Assembly (NCBI GenBank): GCA_036971475.1
Contig: JBAIZL010000008.1
Span: forward strand, 29,769,719 to 29,833,718
DNA from: Prosapia bicincta
Lineage: Eukaryota > Arthropoda > Insecta > Hemiptera > Cercopidae
Length of the DNA stretch: 64,000 nucleotides
Direction of reading: 5' to 3'
Positions 1-14,300 of the stretch are shown here, one piece after another. The translations under genes were made by a program, and so were the position numbers. The notes beneath the pieces are model-generated. The model had not been told where the DNA came from, made no database searches, and worked only from the letters and a program-made list of their open reading frames with translations. Position 1 is the stretch's first letter; every line of letters begins with the position of its first letter.

Positions 1-214
1 CTCCTCAAATCAGAAAGATTTTATTATTAATGTAATGTGTTTAGGCATACATTGAATGCATTATATCTGTTTTAGAATATATAGTCAGTCATAAATTGTT
101 TCATGTTCAATAAAATCTGCAACTAAAATATTGATGTTTGTGTTAAGCTGCACTGTATGTAACAAACAATGATGAATATACAGGTTTTGCTTATATTTTG
201 TGTGTTTATTTCAG

Positions 215-288
215 AAAATACTGATCCTCAAGCTGTTACAGATTTTTTATACACCTACTTATCCAACCGTACAGGATTTTTAAAGTAA
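215..288 (+). CDS. Possible terminal coding exon of an unidentified host gene (partial)
   Basis: A pyrimidine-rich stretch ending in TTTATTTCAG (205-214) looks like a splice acceptor. It is followed by an open frame of 23 codons (NTDPQAVTDFLYTYL at its start, SNRTGFLK at its end) closed by TAA at 286-288. The peptide has ordinary amino-acid composition, unlike the low-complexity frames around it. Upstream exons would lie outside the window, so the gene cannot be named. No clear AATAAA follows closely; an ATTAAA-like string occurs near 353. What is seen is an acceptor-like site plus a short frame; that it is a real last exon is inference. The alternative is a chance frame in intergenic DNA. 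Confidence 0.4.
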
Positions 289-637
289 TAAGAACCTATT
301 TATAACTTATTTACTACTTCAATAATTCATTATCGTCTATATTTAACTATGAATTAAAGACGTTTCGACGACCAGAATACTAATCATATATATAAACGTA
401 CTTACGCTTTAATGTAAGTAACCAAGAATCTTACTTAATATATTTGTGAATCGACTTTCGCAAACCATCAATTACGTACTTTCATTTTCAAACTCAATCA
501 GAGACTCAAAATAAGTTTGAAAACGAGAGCACATTATTAATAGTTCTCGAAATCGACTCGCAAATATACTAAGAGTAGGATTCGAATTTAAGTACGGTAC
601 ATGAAAGTGTAAGTGAAAAGTAAATACAAGAAAACCT

Positions 638-640
<3 letters not shown>
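289..640. other. AT-rich non-coding stretch
   Basis: I see no gene, no tandem repeat and no recognisable transposon here. If the exon at 215-288 is real, the first part would be its 3' untranslated region. Confidence 0.4.

Positions 641-642
<2 letters not shown>

Positions 643-688
<46 letters not shown>
643..688. repeat. (TA)n microsatellite
   Basis: An uninterrupted TA run that borders the left outer arm of the nested hairpin element at 688-1258. Confidence 0.95.
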
Positions 689-1372
<684 letters not shown>

Positions 1373-1414
1373 ACAATAAAATAGGTAATGTTGTGAATTA
1401 ATGAAATAATTAGA

Positions 1415-1528
1415 GAAGATACAAATACAAGAATAAATTTTGGAATCATACAATCGTACAAAACACAAGAATAATGCAATTGAATTGTATGACTCAATCA
1501 AATATTTATTTTTGTATTTGTATCTTTA
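1415..1528. repeat. Small hairpin repeat
   Basis: GATACAAATACAAGAATAAA near 1418 is complementary to the segment ending at 1527, and the inner part around 1447-1495 (TCATACAAT against ATTGTATGA) pairs as well. The sequence ATACAAATACAAGAATA resembles the hairpin arms at 711-1236, so this may be a relative of that family. Confidence 0.55.
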
Positions 1529-1653
1529 CTGTTTTTTCATACACATATTCAATAAATAAAATGATTAAAATGAATAAAAATACTTCAAATACAAGACAAA
1601 AAATATATGCCCATGTTTAAATCCTGCTGGGTGTGCGTGCGTGTGTGGTGTTT

Positions 1654-1872
<219 letters not shown>

Positions 1873-2529
1873 GATACTTTGAATACAGCATATTCTCAAT
1901 TAAAATTTAAAATTCATCATGTATATGAGAATAGCATTAATTTCATCGATGAAAGCTCTAAAAAACATACAAAGAGAAATTCTAGAGAAAATATATTTCC
2001 ATTTTTTGCTATTGTATATGTGTTTATACACACACATACATACAACATCTAAGGGTAGGTAATTTGGTTTAAGTAACAACTTATGTTTATTTAAAATTAT
2101 TATTTGTGTATAACATTAAAAAAAATTTAGGTCAATAATATTTCCTATGATTTTCTATCTAGCAAGTGTTTACTATATAAGTTTAGATGTTTGTTTTAAA
2201 GATCTATTATGTTTTGCTTTTATTTATACATTTCTTTCTTTTTTAAATAAAGAATTCAGTTTATTTGTATAAATGTTATGATTTGATTATCCTCTACTAC
2301 TTTTATGTTTGCAAATATATGAAATACATTTATTAATTTTGTGTTAAATAATACTTTTAGAGATAATTTTACGAGAGTTTTTCCCATATATTTTGAGTAT
2401 CAGTAATAATTTATTAGCTATCTATAATGGTAAGGCTTTTTGATTTTTTTTTGAGGTCATATAGACATATAAGCTTAACAAAACTGTGATCATTTGGTAT
2501 TTTATTGTTGCTTGGTGCATTCTAAATTT

Positions 2530-2842
2530 CGGTATAATATTATGAGCTTTTTTAAAATTTAATATATATCATTTATCTTTTTATGTCATTGACAATTAAG
2601 AAGAATTATAACAAACAATAATCCCGGTATAATATTATGAGCTTTTTTAAAATTTCATATATATCATTTATCTTTTTAAATTTTTGACAATTAAGAAGAA
2701 TTATAACAAACAATAATCCTGGTATAATATTATGAGCTTTTTTAAAATTTCATATATATCATTTACCTTTTTAAATTTTTGACAATTAAGAAGAATTATA
2801 ACAAACAACAATCCCGGTATAATATTATCAGCTTTTTTAAAA

Positions 2843-2888
<46 letters not shown>

Positions 2889-2930
2889 TTTATCTTTTTA
2901 AATCATTGACAATTATGAAGAATTATAGGC
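2530..2930. repeat. 95-bp minisatellite, four copies
   Basis: The motif GGTATAATATTATGAGC recurs at 2531, 2626, 2721 and 2816, exactly 95 bp apart (last copy with TCAGC). The copies are closely similar. The fourth contains a (TA)n expansion at 2846-2888 exactly where the others have a short CATATATATCATTT. Confidence 0.92.
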
Positions 2931-4956
2931 GTACTACGATTTTCTTTGTACGAAACTTGAGATTGCCAAGTATAATTTGTTTTCTAAACGCAAAATTGTG
3001 AATTTTGTTTTTCAAATCGTTTATTGTAAACCCGAAACAATACCCTACAGCCTTAGTTTCTTTTATTGTTCAGTTGTTGGTTTATTCGGAACTGGATTTA
3101 CCTCACGTTATATCGAAGTGATTTTGATTATTATTCCTTGTTTTATCTACATTGCAGCACATTTCTGCCCTCTGGCCAAATTTATCTTTACTTATTAGAC
3201 CTATATGGCGCACGTCAATACAAAGATGGTGTTTTACTTTGGGATATTCAATCCTTCTTAAACTCTCCTCGGTTCAATTAAGATACTTTTGTCATATCAC
3301 TGTTTTAAGCGAAATGGGTTATATTTTCAACTCGGTTGAAGAACATTTGCTAACGTAACAGTGTTACAGTACAACTCACAGCTATTTGCTCGTTCTTAAC
3401 TGTTTTCTCAACCTAATACTATTCGTCTATTTCGATGTCACACATCCGACTCCATTCGTCTATAATATAGCCTACTGTCAGTCTTATAATTCCACTTTAG
3501 TATTTCTATACCTCAACCCAGTTCGACTATTTCCGTCATACTGTTCACTGTGTAATTAAATAACATTGTTTGAAGTCAACTTATTCAAACTCACAAAATA
3601 CTTCACTTGGTCGGAACTGTTTCACTCGAGGGGGAAGAAAAATCGGGAAGTTTTATAGGGGAAGAGGATTCGCAAATCAGTTTCTAGTTATTCCCGTCAG
3701 TTATTTTAGATACTCATGTTTATTTTATGCTTGGGTCAGGAGCGGTGTAAAAATAAAGATTTGAATATTGGATAATCCAATGAGAATTCATTTTTGTTTG
3801 TACAGAAGGAACCCAATTGGTTCAAATTATAAAATTCTTTGTTTAAAATGTGAGTTTGACTTACTATCAGAGGTAATAATTAAACAATACTGACCCCCAA
3901 CCCACGCCAGATATATTTTCTCAGAGGCGTTTCTGAGGTTAGTTATCATCAGTGAGTATAACTTATTCTGAACTGTATTTACAAGAACTATAAGTTCTAC
4001 ACTAATGATATTATCATTAAAGTGCATTTGAGAAAATAAATTATCGCTTATCAGTTTGGTTCGTTATTATAGGCAACTTATCATTGTGAAATTCGGTAAT
4101 TATTGCTAATCAGCCCTCTTTAGTTTGGCAAATAAAAATATATTTTGTGATAGAGAACGTTATTTGGCACACGAAGATGGCAATGATACTTAGTGCTGAC
4201 GTCACGAATATTTACAATTTTGAAAAATCACAATTAGCGTTACTTTTGACGCGCTTGAAATTTTATAAAGTGAATCATATTTTTGGACATAAAACAATGT
4301 TCTACTAAGTTACAAAGTATCCGGTTATGATACATTAGGATGCATTAAAAAGTAATAATAAAATTTGTTAAAACACGAAGTAAACAGCCTTGAGCGAGAA
4401 CTGCCAACTTATTTAATGCGGCCATGCGAAAACGTGTATAAAAATAGAGTCCACTTCACTCGTCAATAGGTTTTCTTACTTTAACAACTTTATTTCGTAT
4501 TTTTTATGACAAAATCTGTCCTAACCAGATAATTTACTTTACGTTTATAAAATAGAAATCTTAATTTAATAGAAAACTTTGATTTAACAAATACCTTGAA
4601 ACCAAAATATTAAGCATTTAAGTGTCGTTAAATGTGTCTTTTTAAAAAATATAATTTCTAGGCGTCATTATTAACTATTGTTATTTTTGCATATTTCTCA
4701 TTCATAAAGTACAAGAAAACTGTAGATAATTTATAAAACACTAGTAGCTCTATAGTTATTTTTTGTCTGGATAAAAATTTAAGATATCTGGATAGCCGTT
4801 ATTTCCAATAGTATTTTAATCTTTGTTCTTTAAATCAATATTATATACTTATTTGTTTAGGCTCCAAAACAAATACTATCCTAATTTATAATAATATATA
4901 ATGTATATAATAATATCTTATATAATAAGACGTATTCATAATGTTATCTTAATGTA

Positions 4957-4960
<4 letters not shown>
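2931..4960. other. Unannotated single-copy-looking DNA
   Basis: Contains several short open frames (for example 2977-3198 and 3570-3764, plus strand) that overlap one another in different frames and show no recognisable domain. I see no supported gene, repeat array or transposon. Confidence 0.35.
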
Positions 4961-4961
<1 letters not shown>

Positions 4962-4987
<26 letters not shown>

Positions 4988-4990
4988 TTG
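4962..4990. repeat. Short (TG)n microsatellite
   Basis: About 13 TG units following ATGTATGTATA. Confidence 0.9.
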
Positions 4991-5556
4991 CATGTGAAAA
5001 AAGAAACATCAATATCGTTTCTCCATGAATGATCTTCTCATCTGGTATTGATCACATCTCTATGTGGAAAGGATGTTCAGGTACATGTATAGATAGCCAA
5101 GCAGCTCTGCTTAATAAGGCGAGGGAGTATCATGGTTCAAGTGTGTAGGATCTCACATAAGTTACCAGGTTAACAGAGAAGCATTATACATAAATGTTTT
5201 TTAAAACCTAACAAATAATTCAATTTAAATTTACATTTTCCTTCATAATATTATAAAGTAAAATGGAGAAAAATTTTAAAGTTTTAAACTGTTTAACACA
5301 GTTTTTAAAACTTTAATTTTTTAGACGTAAAAGTCTACAAAACTTGTTATACATAAAGTACTAAAGGTTACAAGTATATCGACTATTTAATATGGCATAT
5401 TGTGATGATGTGACATATCGTTGTCAGTAGATAGACGACGTGTTGTAGCAATATCTCACTGATTGGGATTCCCTTGGGTAAACCGTTTGGCTGGAAGCAA
5501 GACCTAGCCTTACAGATGTCTACGTCAGTTGGATTATATAGGTTTGTGAAAATCAG

Positions 5557-5690
<134 letters not shown>

Positions 5691-5974
5691 TATTACTCAA
5701 AAACTTTATTTTAAAGAAGAAGTGTTTGGTTTTAAGTGTAATAAATCATAAATAATATAAAATTTGTAAAATACAGACATAACCTAAATACACAAACTGT
5801 ATAAGTTTATAATGCAGCTATTTTATTTGCGTTATTTTATACTAAATTATACATCAATTATTATAAAACTATGTCACAACCTATCAACAGTGTTTAGGGT
5901 TAAAAGAGGTTTGGTTATAAGAAAGAATAAAAATATAATTACATAATTTTCAGCAACCTTACGTAACAAATATT

Positions 5975-6530
5975 TATTTTATAACCAAACCAATCACTTT
6001 GCAGCTATAACTGTATAGTAACGAAGCATAACATGGTGCCGTAATTATTGAAAAAAACCGTGTTTCTATATAACCAACCCGATCACTTTGCCGCTATAAC
6101 CGTATAGTAGCGTAATGTAACATGGTGCAGTAATTCTTGAAGAAAAACCCGTATTTCTATATACCCAAACCTATCACTTTGCAGCTATAACTGTGTAGTA
6201 ATGTAGTGTAACATGGCGCAGTAATTCTTGAAGAATAAACCGTGTTTCTATATAACCAACCCGATCACTTTGCAGCTATAACCGTATAGTAGCGTAATGT
6301 AACATGGTGCAGTAATTCTTGAAGAAAAACCCGTATTTCTATATACCCAAACCTATCACTTTGCAGCTATAACTGTGTAGTAATGTAGTGTAACATGGCG
6401 CAGTAATTCTTGAAGAATAAACCGTGTTTCTATATACCCAAACTTATCACTTTGCAGCTATAGCTTTATAGTAACGTAGTGTAACATGACGCATCTTAAA
6501 GCAAAACCCGTGTTTCTAAACAAACTTTTT
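5975..6530. repeat. ~90-bp minisatellite, six copies with two-unit periodicity
   Basis: ATCACTTTGC followed by AGCTATAAC recurs about every 89-91 bp from 5993 to 6446. Copies 2 and 4 (AACCCGATCAC, CGTATAGTAGCG) resemble each other, as do copies 3 and 5 (AACCTATCAC, GTGTAGTAATG). The real unit of amplification was therefore a dimer of about 180 bp. Confidence 0.9.
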
Positions 6531-7860
6531 TGTCTATGGCAATGTTTAACGTACGTTTTCAAAGTGTTTTGTTCTTAAGTATATTTATTTTAATTTTTTT
6601 TTATGTCTATTCTGTTTTTATGGATATTTCTACGTTAAGACCTGTTACGTGTGTGTAAGGCTGGTGTTTTTGCTAGGGCATCCTATTGTAGAGTGTGTTT
6701 GGTTAGTTGGGTTTTAAGGAGTTATTCACAGCAATTTGAAAATTTTCTTCATTTTGTAAACAAAATCTAGCCTAAACCTCACTCACCCATAGAAATAGAT
6801 TTGTCCTGAAATCGGCTTAGCCTTTAACATCCAAAAGCATTGCTCCAAGCAAACCTCCAAAATTTACTAAAGATAATAGCGGCATATGTACACGAAATCA
6901 TCTACTTCAACATAAATAATGTGATTTTAGATCTAAAAAACTTTATCTTATAACTAAACACATATGATAAACTAAATAAAGAAACGAACTCCCCAAAAGG
7001 ACCTTTACTGCCTTAGAATTGTTTTTAACCCTAGCTGGCCCCCCCAAAAGCCTCCCAGCCCTCGTGCAGCCATCGTCTAGCGAGCTGCCTTCGTCTCATA
7101 CGTACATGCTGTTAGTTAGCCATAACTCGCGTGAATGAAACAGGATTGCCAATTTACTAGCTCTTTCCATGAACAATCAGGAGATTGTGAAATGAAACAG
7201 TGCGATAAGTGTCGCGCTAAGAGCGGGATGAAAAAAAAACTGGAAAGAAAGAAACTTTGCCAGGAAAGGCCCCACGTAGGAACTTCCCTTAGAAGATGCT
7301 CATGGTGCCAACAACTCGCTCTAATACCCAACTGAGTTCGATGACAAATAGTCGGAAATGTTTTGTCTAAGTTGATTTTTAACGTATTTACTCAATAACA
7401 ATTTCACCACTTCGTTGTGTGTAGAGTATTGTATTTACTGTATTTGTAAGATACAAGGAAAGACACGAAACTCGACTAAGTAAAACATTTTCTCATAAAA
7501 ATCGTGTTCTCAAAAATAATGGATAAATTTAAATTTGTGTTCCTTCATAAAAGACTTTAGTACGAAAATAGGAAACCCAATCCACTTCTTAAATAACAAG
7601 TAATTTAAATTATCAGCTCAATATAGTTTACCGGATAGATAAATTCAAAAACTTGCTTTAACATTTCATTTAAGTAAATTGTTCAACTTCGTTTTATTCC
7701 AGCTCATGTGTATTTTGATTTACTTCTAAGCCCACTTTGGGTTGAACCTGTAACCAATTCAATTTCATTTTTATGATATTTCCAAATTACTGCTTTCCTA
7801 CTTTACAGAATTAAGTAAAAGTTACAAGAGGATGGAATTTCCATTTTCCCCAACCCCCTA
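6531..7860. other. Unannotated DNA with one small cysteine-containing open frame
   Basis: The plus-strand frame 7135-7335 (66 codons) contains CDKC and CSWC pairs and a lysine/arginine-rich middle, in a locally GC-richer segment (about 7030-7330). I do not recognise it and its start is not supported by anything, so it is not called as a gene. Nothing else is recognisable. Confidence 0.3.
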
Positions 7861-8060
7861 TTAAACGTCTTTCTAACATTAAAAAAACTCGTCGTTTTAC
7901 ATTTTAAAGTATTAAATTTTTTTCATATTGCTTGGTTGACGAAGTTAAATTTTTGAGATATTTCTCAAACTTAGATGTGATTATAATTAAAGGTTTTTTA
8001 TTTGAAAATGAGTTATCTATTTCATTAATGTATGTGTCTTATGATTGATTGTTATTACCA
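7860..8060 (+). repeat. Left flank of the 140-bp satellite, directly repeated at 18066-18250
   Basis: ACGTCTTTCTAACATTAAAA and later CATATTGCTT, GATATATTTCTC-like and GAAAATGAGTTAT motifs occur in the same order and orientation at 18066-18250. The two flanks are diverged but clearly homologous over about 190 bp. Confidence 0.75.
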
Positions 8061-8740
8061 TTCTACCCTTAGTGACGTAACCGTTACACTCTACTTTTAA
8101 TGAATTGAACCTTACATTTTACCCTAAACGAGTTGGCAGTTATATTTTAGCTTAGTAAGTAGCCGACATACTCTACGCTTAGTAAGTTGGCAGTTATATT
8201 TTACCTTAGTAAGTAGCCGACAGACTCTATGCTTAGTAAGTTGGCAGTTATATTTTTAGCTTAGTAAGTAGACCGACATACTCTACGCTTAGTAAGTTGA
8301 CTGTTATATCTTAAGCTTAGTTAGTAAGCCGCTACACTCTACGCATAGAGAGTTGGCCGTTACATCCTACGCTTAGTGGGTTGGTCATAATATTCTACGT
8401 TTAATGAGTTGGACGTTACACTCACCGCTTAGTGAGTTTAATGTTATATTTTAAGCTTAGTTAGTAGACCGCTACACTCTACGCATAGAGAGTTGGTCGT
8501 TACATCCTACGCTTAGTGGGTTGGTCATAATATTCTACGTTTAGTGAGTTGGATGTTACACTCACCGCTTAGTGAGTTTACTGTTATATTTTGAACTTAG
8601 TTAGTAGACCGCTACACTCTACGCATAGAGAGTTGGTCGTTACATCCTACGCTTAGTGGGTTGGTCATAATATTCTACGTTTAGTGAGTTGGATGTTACA
8701 CTCACCGCTTAGTGAGTTTACTGTTATATTTTGAGCTTAG

Positions 8741-10420
8741 TTAGTAGACCGCTACACTCTACGCATAGAGACTTGGTCGTTACATCCTACGCTTAGTGGG
8801 TTGGTCATAATATTCTACGTTTAGTGAGTTGGATGTTACACTCACCGCTTAGTGAGTTTACTGTTATATTTTGAGCTTAGTTAGTAGACCGCTACACTCT
8901 ACGCATAGAGAGTTGGTCGTTACATCCTACGCTTAGTGGGTTGGTCATAATATTCTACGTTTAGTGAGTTGGATGTTACACTCACCGCTTAGTGAGTTTA
9001 CTGTTATATTTTCAGCTTAGTTAGTAGACCGCTACACTCTACGCATAGAGAGTTGGTCGTTACATCCTACGCTTAGTGGGTTGGTCATAATATTCTACGT
9101 TTAGTGAGTTGGATGTTACACTCACCGCTTAGTGAGTTTACTGTTATATTTTGAGCTTAGTTAGTAGACCGCTACACTCTACGCATAGAGAGTTGGTCGT
9201 TACATCCTACGCTTAGTGGGTTGGTCATAATATTCTACGTTTAGTGAGTTGGATGTTACACTCACCGCTTAGTGAGTTGACTGTTGTATATTAAACTTAG
9301 TTAGTAGACCGCTACACTCTACGCATAGAGAGTTGGTCGTTACATCCTACGCTTAGTGGGTTGGTCATAATATTCTACGTTTAGTGAGTTGGATGTTACA
9401 CTCACCGCTTAGTGAGTTGACTGTTGTATATTAAGCTTAGTTAGTAGACCGCTACACTCTACGCATAGAGAGTTGGTCGTTACATCCTACGCTTAGTGGG
9501 TTGGTCATAATATTCTACGTTTAGTGAGTTGGATGTTACACTCACCGCTTAGTGAGTTTACTGTTATATTTTGAGCTTAGTTAGTAGACCGCTACACTCT
9601 ACGCATAGAGACTTGGTCGTTACATCCTACGCTTAGTGGGTTGGTCATAATATTCTACGTTTAGTGAGTTGGATGTTACACTCACCGCTTAGTGAGTTTA
9701 CTGTTATATTTTGAGCTTAGTTAGTAGACCGCTACACTCTACGCATAGAGAGTTGGTCGTTACATCCTACGCTTAGTGGGTTGGTCATAATATTCTACGT
9801 TTAGTGAGTTGGATGTTACACTCACCGCTTAGTGAGTTTACTGTTATATTTTCAGCTTAGTTAGTAGACCGCTACACTCTACGCATAGAGAGTTGGTCGT
9901 TACATCCTACGCTTAGTGGGTTGGTCATAATATTCTACGTTTAGTGAGTTGGATGTTACACTCACCGCTTAGTGAGTTTACTGTTATATTTTGAGCTTAG
10001 TTAGTAGACCGCTACACTCTACGCATAGAGAGTTGGTCGTTACATCCTACGCTTAGTGGGTTGGTCATAATATTCTACGTTTAGTGAGTTGGATGTTACA
10101 CTCACCGCTTAGTGAGTTGACTGTTGTATATTAAACTTAGTTAGTAGACCGCTACACTCTACGCATAGAGAGTTGGTCGTTACATCCTACGCTTAGTGGG
10201 TTGGTCATAATATTCTACGTTTAGTGAGTTGGATGTTACACTCACCGCTTAGTGAGTTGACTGTTGTATATTAAGCTTAGTTAGTAGACCGCTACACTCT
10301 ACGCATAGAGAGTTGGTCGTTACATCCTACGCTTAGTGGGTTGGTCATAATATTCTACGTTTAGTGAGTTGGACGTTACACTCACCGCTTAGTGAGTTTA
10401 CTGTTATATTTTAAGCTTAG
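8741..10420. repeat. 840-bp higher-order duplication within the 140-bp satellite
   Basis: Private variants recur 840 bp (six units) apart: AGAGACTTGG at about 8767 and 9607, TTTTCAGC at about 9009 and 9849, GTATATTAAAC at about 9285 and 10125. This marks a tandem duplication of a six-unit block. Confidence 0.85.
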
Positions 10421-11339
10421 TTAGTAGACCGCTACACTCTACGCATAGAGAGTTGGTCGTTACATCCTACGCTTAGTGGGTTGGTCATAATATTCTACGT
10501 TTAGTGAGATGGATGTTACACTCACCGCTTAGTGAGTTTACTGTTATATTTTGAGCTTAGTTAGTAGACCGCTACACTCTACGCATAGAGAGTTGGTCGT
10601 TACATCCTACGCTTAGTGGGTTGGTCATAATATTCTACGTTTAGTGAGTTGGATGTTACACTCACCGCTTAGTGAGTTGACTGTTGTATATTAAGCTTAG
10701 TTAGTAGACCGCTACACTCTACGCATAGAGAGTTGGTCGTTACATCCTACGCTTCGTGGGTTGGTCATAATATTCTACGTTTAGTGAGTTGGATGTTACA
10801 CTCACCGCTTAGTGAGTTGACTGTTGTATATTAAGCTTAGTTAGTAGACCGCTACACTCTACGCATAGAGAGTTGGTCGTTACATCCTACGCTTAGTGGG
10901 TTGGTCATAATATTCTACGTTTAGTGAGTTGGATGTTACACTCACCGCTTAGTGAGTTTACTGTTATATTTTCAGCTTAGTTAGTAGACCGCTACACTCT
11001 ACGCATAGAGAGTTGGTCGTTACATCCTACGCTTAGTGGGTTGGTCATAATATTCTACGTTTAGTGAGTTGGATGTTACACTCACCGCTTAGTGAGTTGA
11101 CTGTTGTATATTAAACTTAGTTAGTAGACCGCTACACTCTACGCATAGAGAGTTGGTCGTTACATCCTACGCTTAGTGGGTTGGTCATAATATTCTACGT
11201 TTAGTGAGTTGGATGTTACACTCACCGCTTAGTGAGTTGACTGTTGTATATTAAGCTTAGTTAGTAGACCGCTACACTCTACGCATAGAGAGTTGGTCGT
11301 TACATCCTACGCTTAGTGGGTTGGTCATAATATTCTACG

Positions 11340-14300
11340 TTTAGTGAGATGGATGTTACACTCACCGCTTAGTGAGTTTACTGTTATATTTTGAGCTTAG
11401 TTAGTAGACCGCTACACTCTACGCATAGAGAGTTGGTCGTTACATCCTACGCTTAGTGGGTTGGTCATAATATTCTACGTTTAGTGAGTTGGATGTTACA
11501 CTCCCCGCTTAGTGAGTTTACTGTTATATTTTAAGCTTAGTTAGTAGACCGCTACACTCTACGCATAGAGAGTTGGTCGTTACATCCTACGCTTAGTGGG
11601 TTGGTCATAATATTCTACGTTTAGTGAGTTGGACGTTACACTCACCGCTTAGTGAGTTTACTGTTATATTTTAAGCTTAGTTAGTAGACCGCTACACTCT
11701 ACGCATAGAGAGTTGGTCGTTACATCCTACGCTTAATGGGTTGGTCATAATATTCTACGTTTAGTGAGTTGGACGTTACACTCGCCGCTTAGTGAGTTTA
11801 CTGTTATATTTTAAGCTTAGTTAGTAGACCGCTACACTCTACGCATAGAGAGTTGGTCATTACATCCTACGCTTAGTGCGTTGGTCATAATATTCTACGC
11901 TTAGTGAGTTGGACGTTACACTCACCGCTTAGTGAGTTTACTGTTATATTTTAAGCTTAGTTAGTAGACCGCTACACTCTACGCATAGAGAGTTGGTCGT
12001 TACATCCTACGCTTAGTGGGTTGGTCATAATATTCTATGTTTAGTGAGTTGGATGTTACACTCACCGCTTAGTGAGTTTACTGTTATATTTTGAGCTTAG
12101 TTAGTAGACCGCTACACTCTACGCATAGAGAGTTGGTCGTTACATCCTACGCTTAGTGGGTTGGTCATAATATTCTATGTTTAGTGAGTTGGATGTTACA
12201 CTCACCGCTTAGTGAGTTGACTGTTGTATAATAAGCTTAGTTAGTAGACCACTACACTCTACGCATAGAGAGTTGGTCGTTACAACCTACGCTTAGTGGG
12301 TTGGTCATAATATTCTACGTTTAGTGAGTTGGATGTTACACTCACCGCTTAGTGAGTTGACTGTTGTATATTAAGCTTAGTTAGTAGACCGCTACACTCT
12401 ACGCATAGAGAGTTGGTCGTTACATCCTACGCTTAGTGGGTTGGTCATAATATTCTACGTTTAGTGAGTTGGATGTTACACTCACTGCTTAGTGAGTTCA
12501 CTGTTATATTTTGAGCTTAGTTAGTAGACCGCTACACTCTACGCATAGAGAGTTGGTCGTTACATCCTACGCTTAGTGGGTTGGTCATAATATTCTACGT
12601 TTAGTGAGTTGGATGTTACACTCACCGCTTAGTGAGTTTACTGTTATATTTTGAGCTTAGTTAGTAGACCGCTACACTCTACGCATAGAGAGTTGGTCTT
12701 TACATCCTACGTTTAGTGGGTTGGTCATAATATTCTACGTTTAGTGAGTTGGATGTTACACTCACCGCTTAGTGAGCTGACTGTTATATATTAAACTTAG
12801 TTAGTAGACCGCTACACTCTACGCATAGAGAGTTGGTCGTTACATCCTACGCTTAGTGGGTTGGTCATAATATTCTACGTTTAGTGAGTTGGATGTTACA
12901 CTCACCGCTTAGTGAGTTGACTGTTATATATTAAGCTACACTCTACGCATAGAGAGTTGGTCGTTACATCCTACGCTTAGTGGGTTGGTCATAATATTCT
13001 ATGTTTAGTGAGTTGGATGTTACACTCACCGCTTAGTGAGTTTACTGTTATATTTTGAGCTTAGTTAGTAGACCGCTACACTCTACGCATAGAGAGTTGG
13101 TCGTTACATCCTACGCTTAGTGGGTTGGTCATAATATTCTATGTTTAGTGAGTTGGATGTTACACTCACCGCTTAGTGAGTTGACTGTTGTATAATAAGC
13201 TTAGTTAGTAGACCACTACACTCTACGCATAGAGAGTTGGTCGTTACAACCTACGCTTAGTGGGTTGGTCATAATATTCTACGTTTAGTGAGTTGGATGT
13301 TACACTCACCGCTTAGTGAGTTGACTGTTGTATATTAAGCTTAGTTAGTAGACCGCTACACTCTACGCATAGAGAGTTGGTCGTTACATCCTACGCTTAG
13401 TGGGTTGGTCATAATATTCTACGTTTAGTGAGTTGGATGTTACACTCACTGCTTAGTGAGTTCACTGTTATATTTTGAGCTTAGTTAGTAGACCGCTACA
13501 CTCTACGCATAGAGAGTTGGTCGTTACATCCTACGCTTAGTGGGTTGGTCATAATATTCTACGTTTAGTGAGTTGGATGTTACACTCACCGCTTAGTGAG
13601 TTTACTGTTATATTTTGAGCTTAGTTAGTAGACCGCTACACTCTACGCATAGAGAGTTGGTCTTTACATCCTACGTTTAGTGGGTTGGTCATAATATTCT
13701 ACGTTTAGTGAGTTGGATGTTACACTCACCGCTTAGTGAGCTGACTGTTATATATTAAGCTTAGTTAGTAGACCGCTACACTCTACGCATAGAGAGTTGG
13801 TCGTTACATCCTACGCTTAGTGGGTTGGTCATAATATTCTACGTTTAGTGAGTTGGATGTTACACTCACCGCTTAGTGAGTTGACTGTTATATATTAAGC
13901 TTAGTTAGTAGACCGCTACACTCTACGCATAGAGAGTTGGTCGTTACATCCTACGCTTATTGGGTTGGTCATAATATTCTACGTTTAGTGAGTTGGATGT
14001 TACACTCACCGCTTAGTGAGTTGACTGTTATATATTAAGCTTAGTTAGTAGACCGCTACACTCTACGCATAGAGAGTTGGTCGTTACATCCTACGCTTAG
14101 TGGGTTGGTCATAATATTCTACGTTTAGTGAGTTGGATGTTACACTCACCGCTTAGTGAGTTTACTGTTATATTTTCAGCTTAGTTAGTAGACCGCTACA
14201 CTCTACGCATAGAGAGTTGGTCGTTACATCCTACGCTTAGTGGGTTGGTCATAATATTCTACGTTTAGTGAGTTGGATGTTACACTCACCGCTTAGTGAG

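Noticed and set aside
7135..7335. 66-codon frame with CxxC pairs, perhaps a small zinc-binding protein
   Set aside because: No recognised family, no supporting splice or promoter signal, and a competing frame on the other strand over the same segment.
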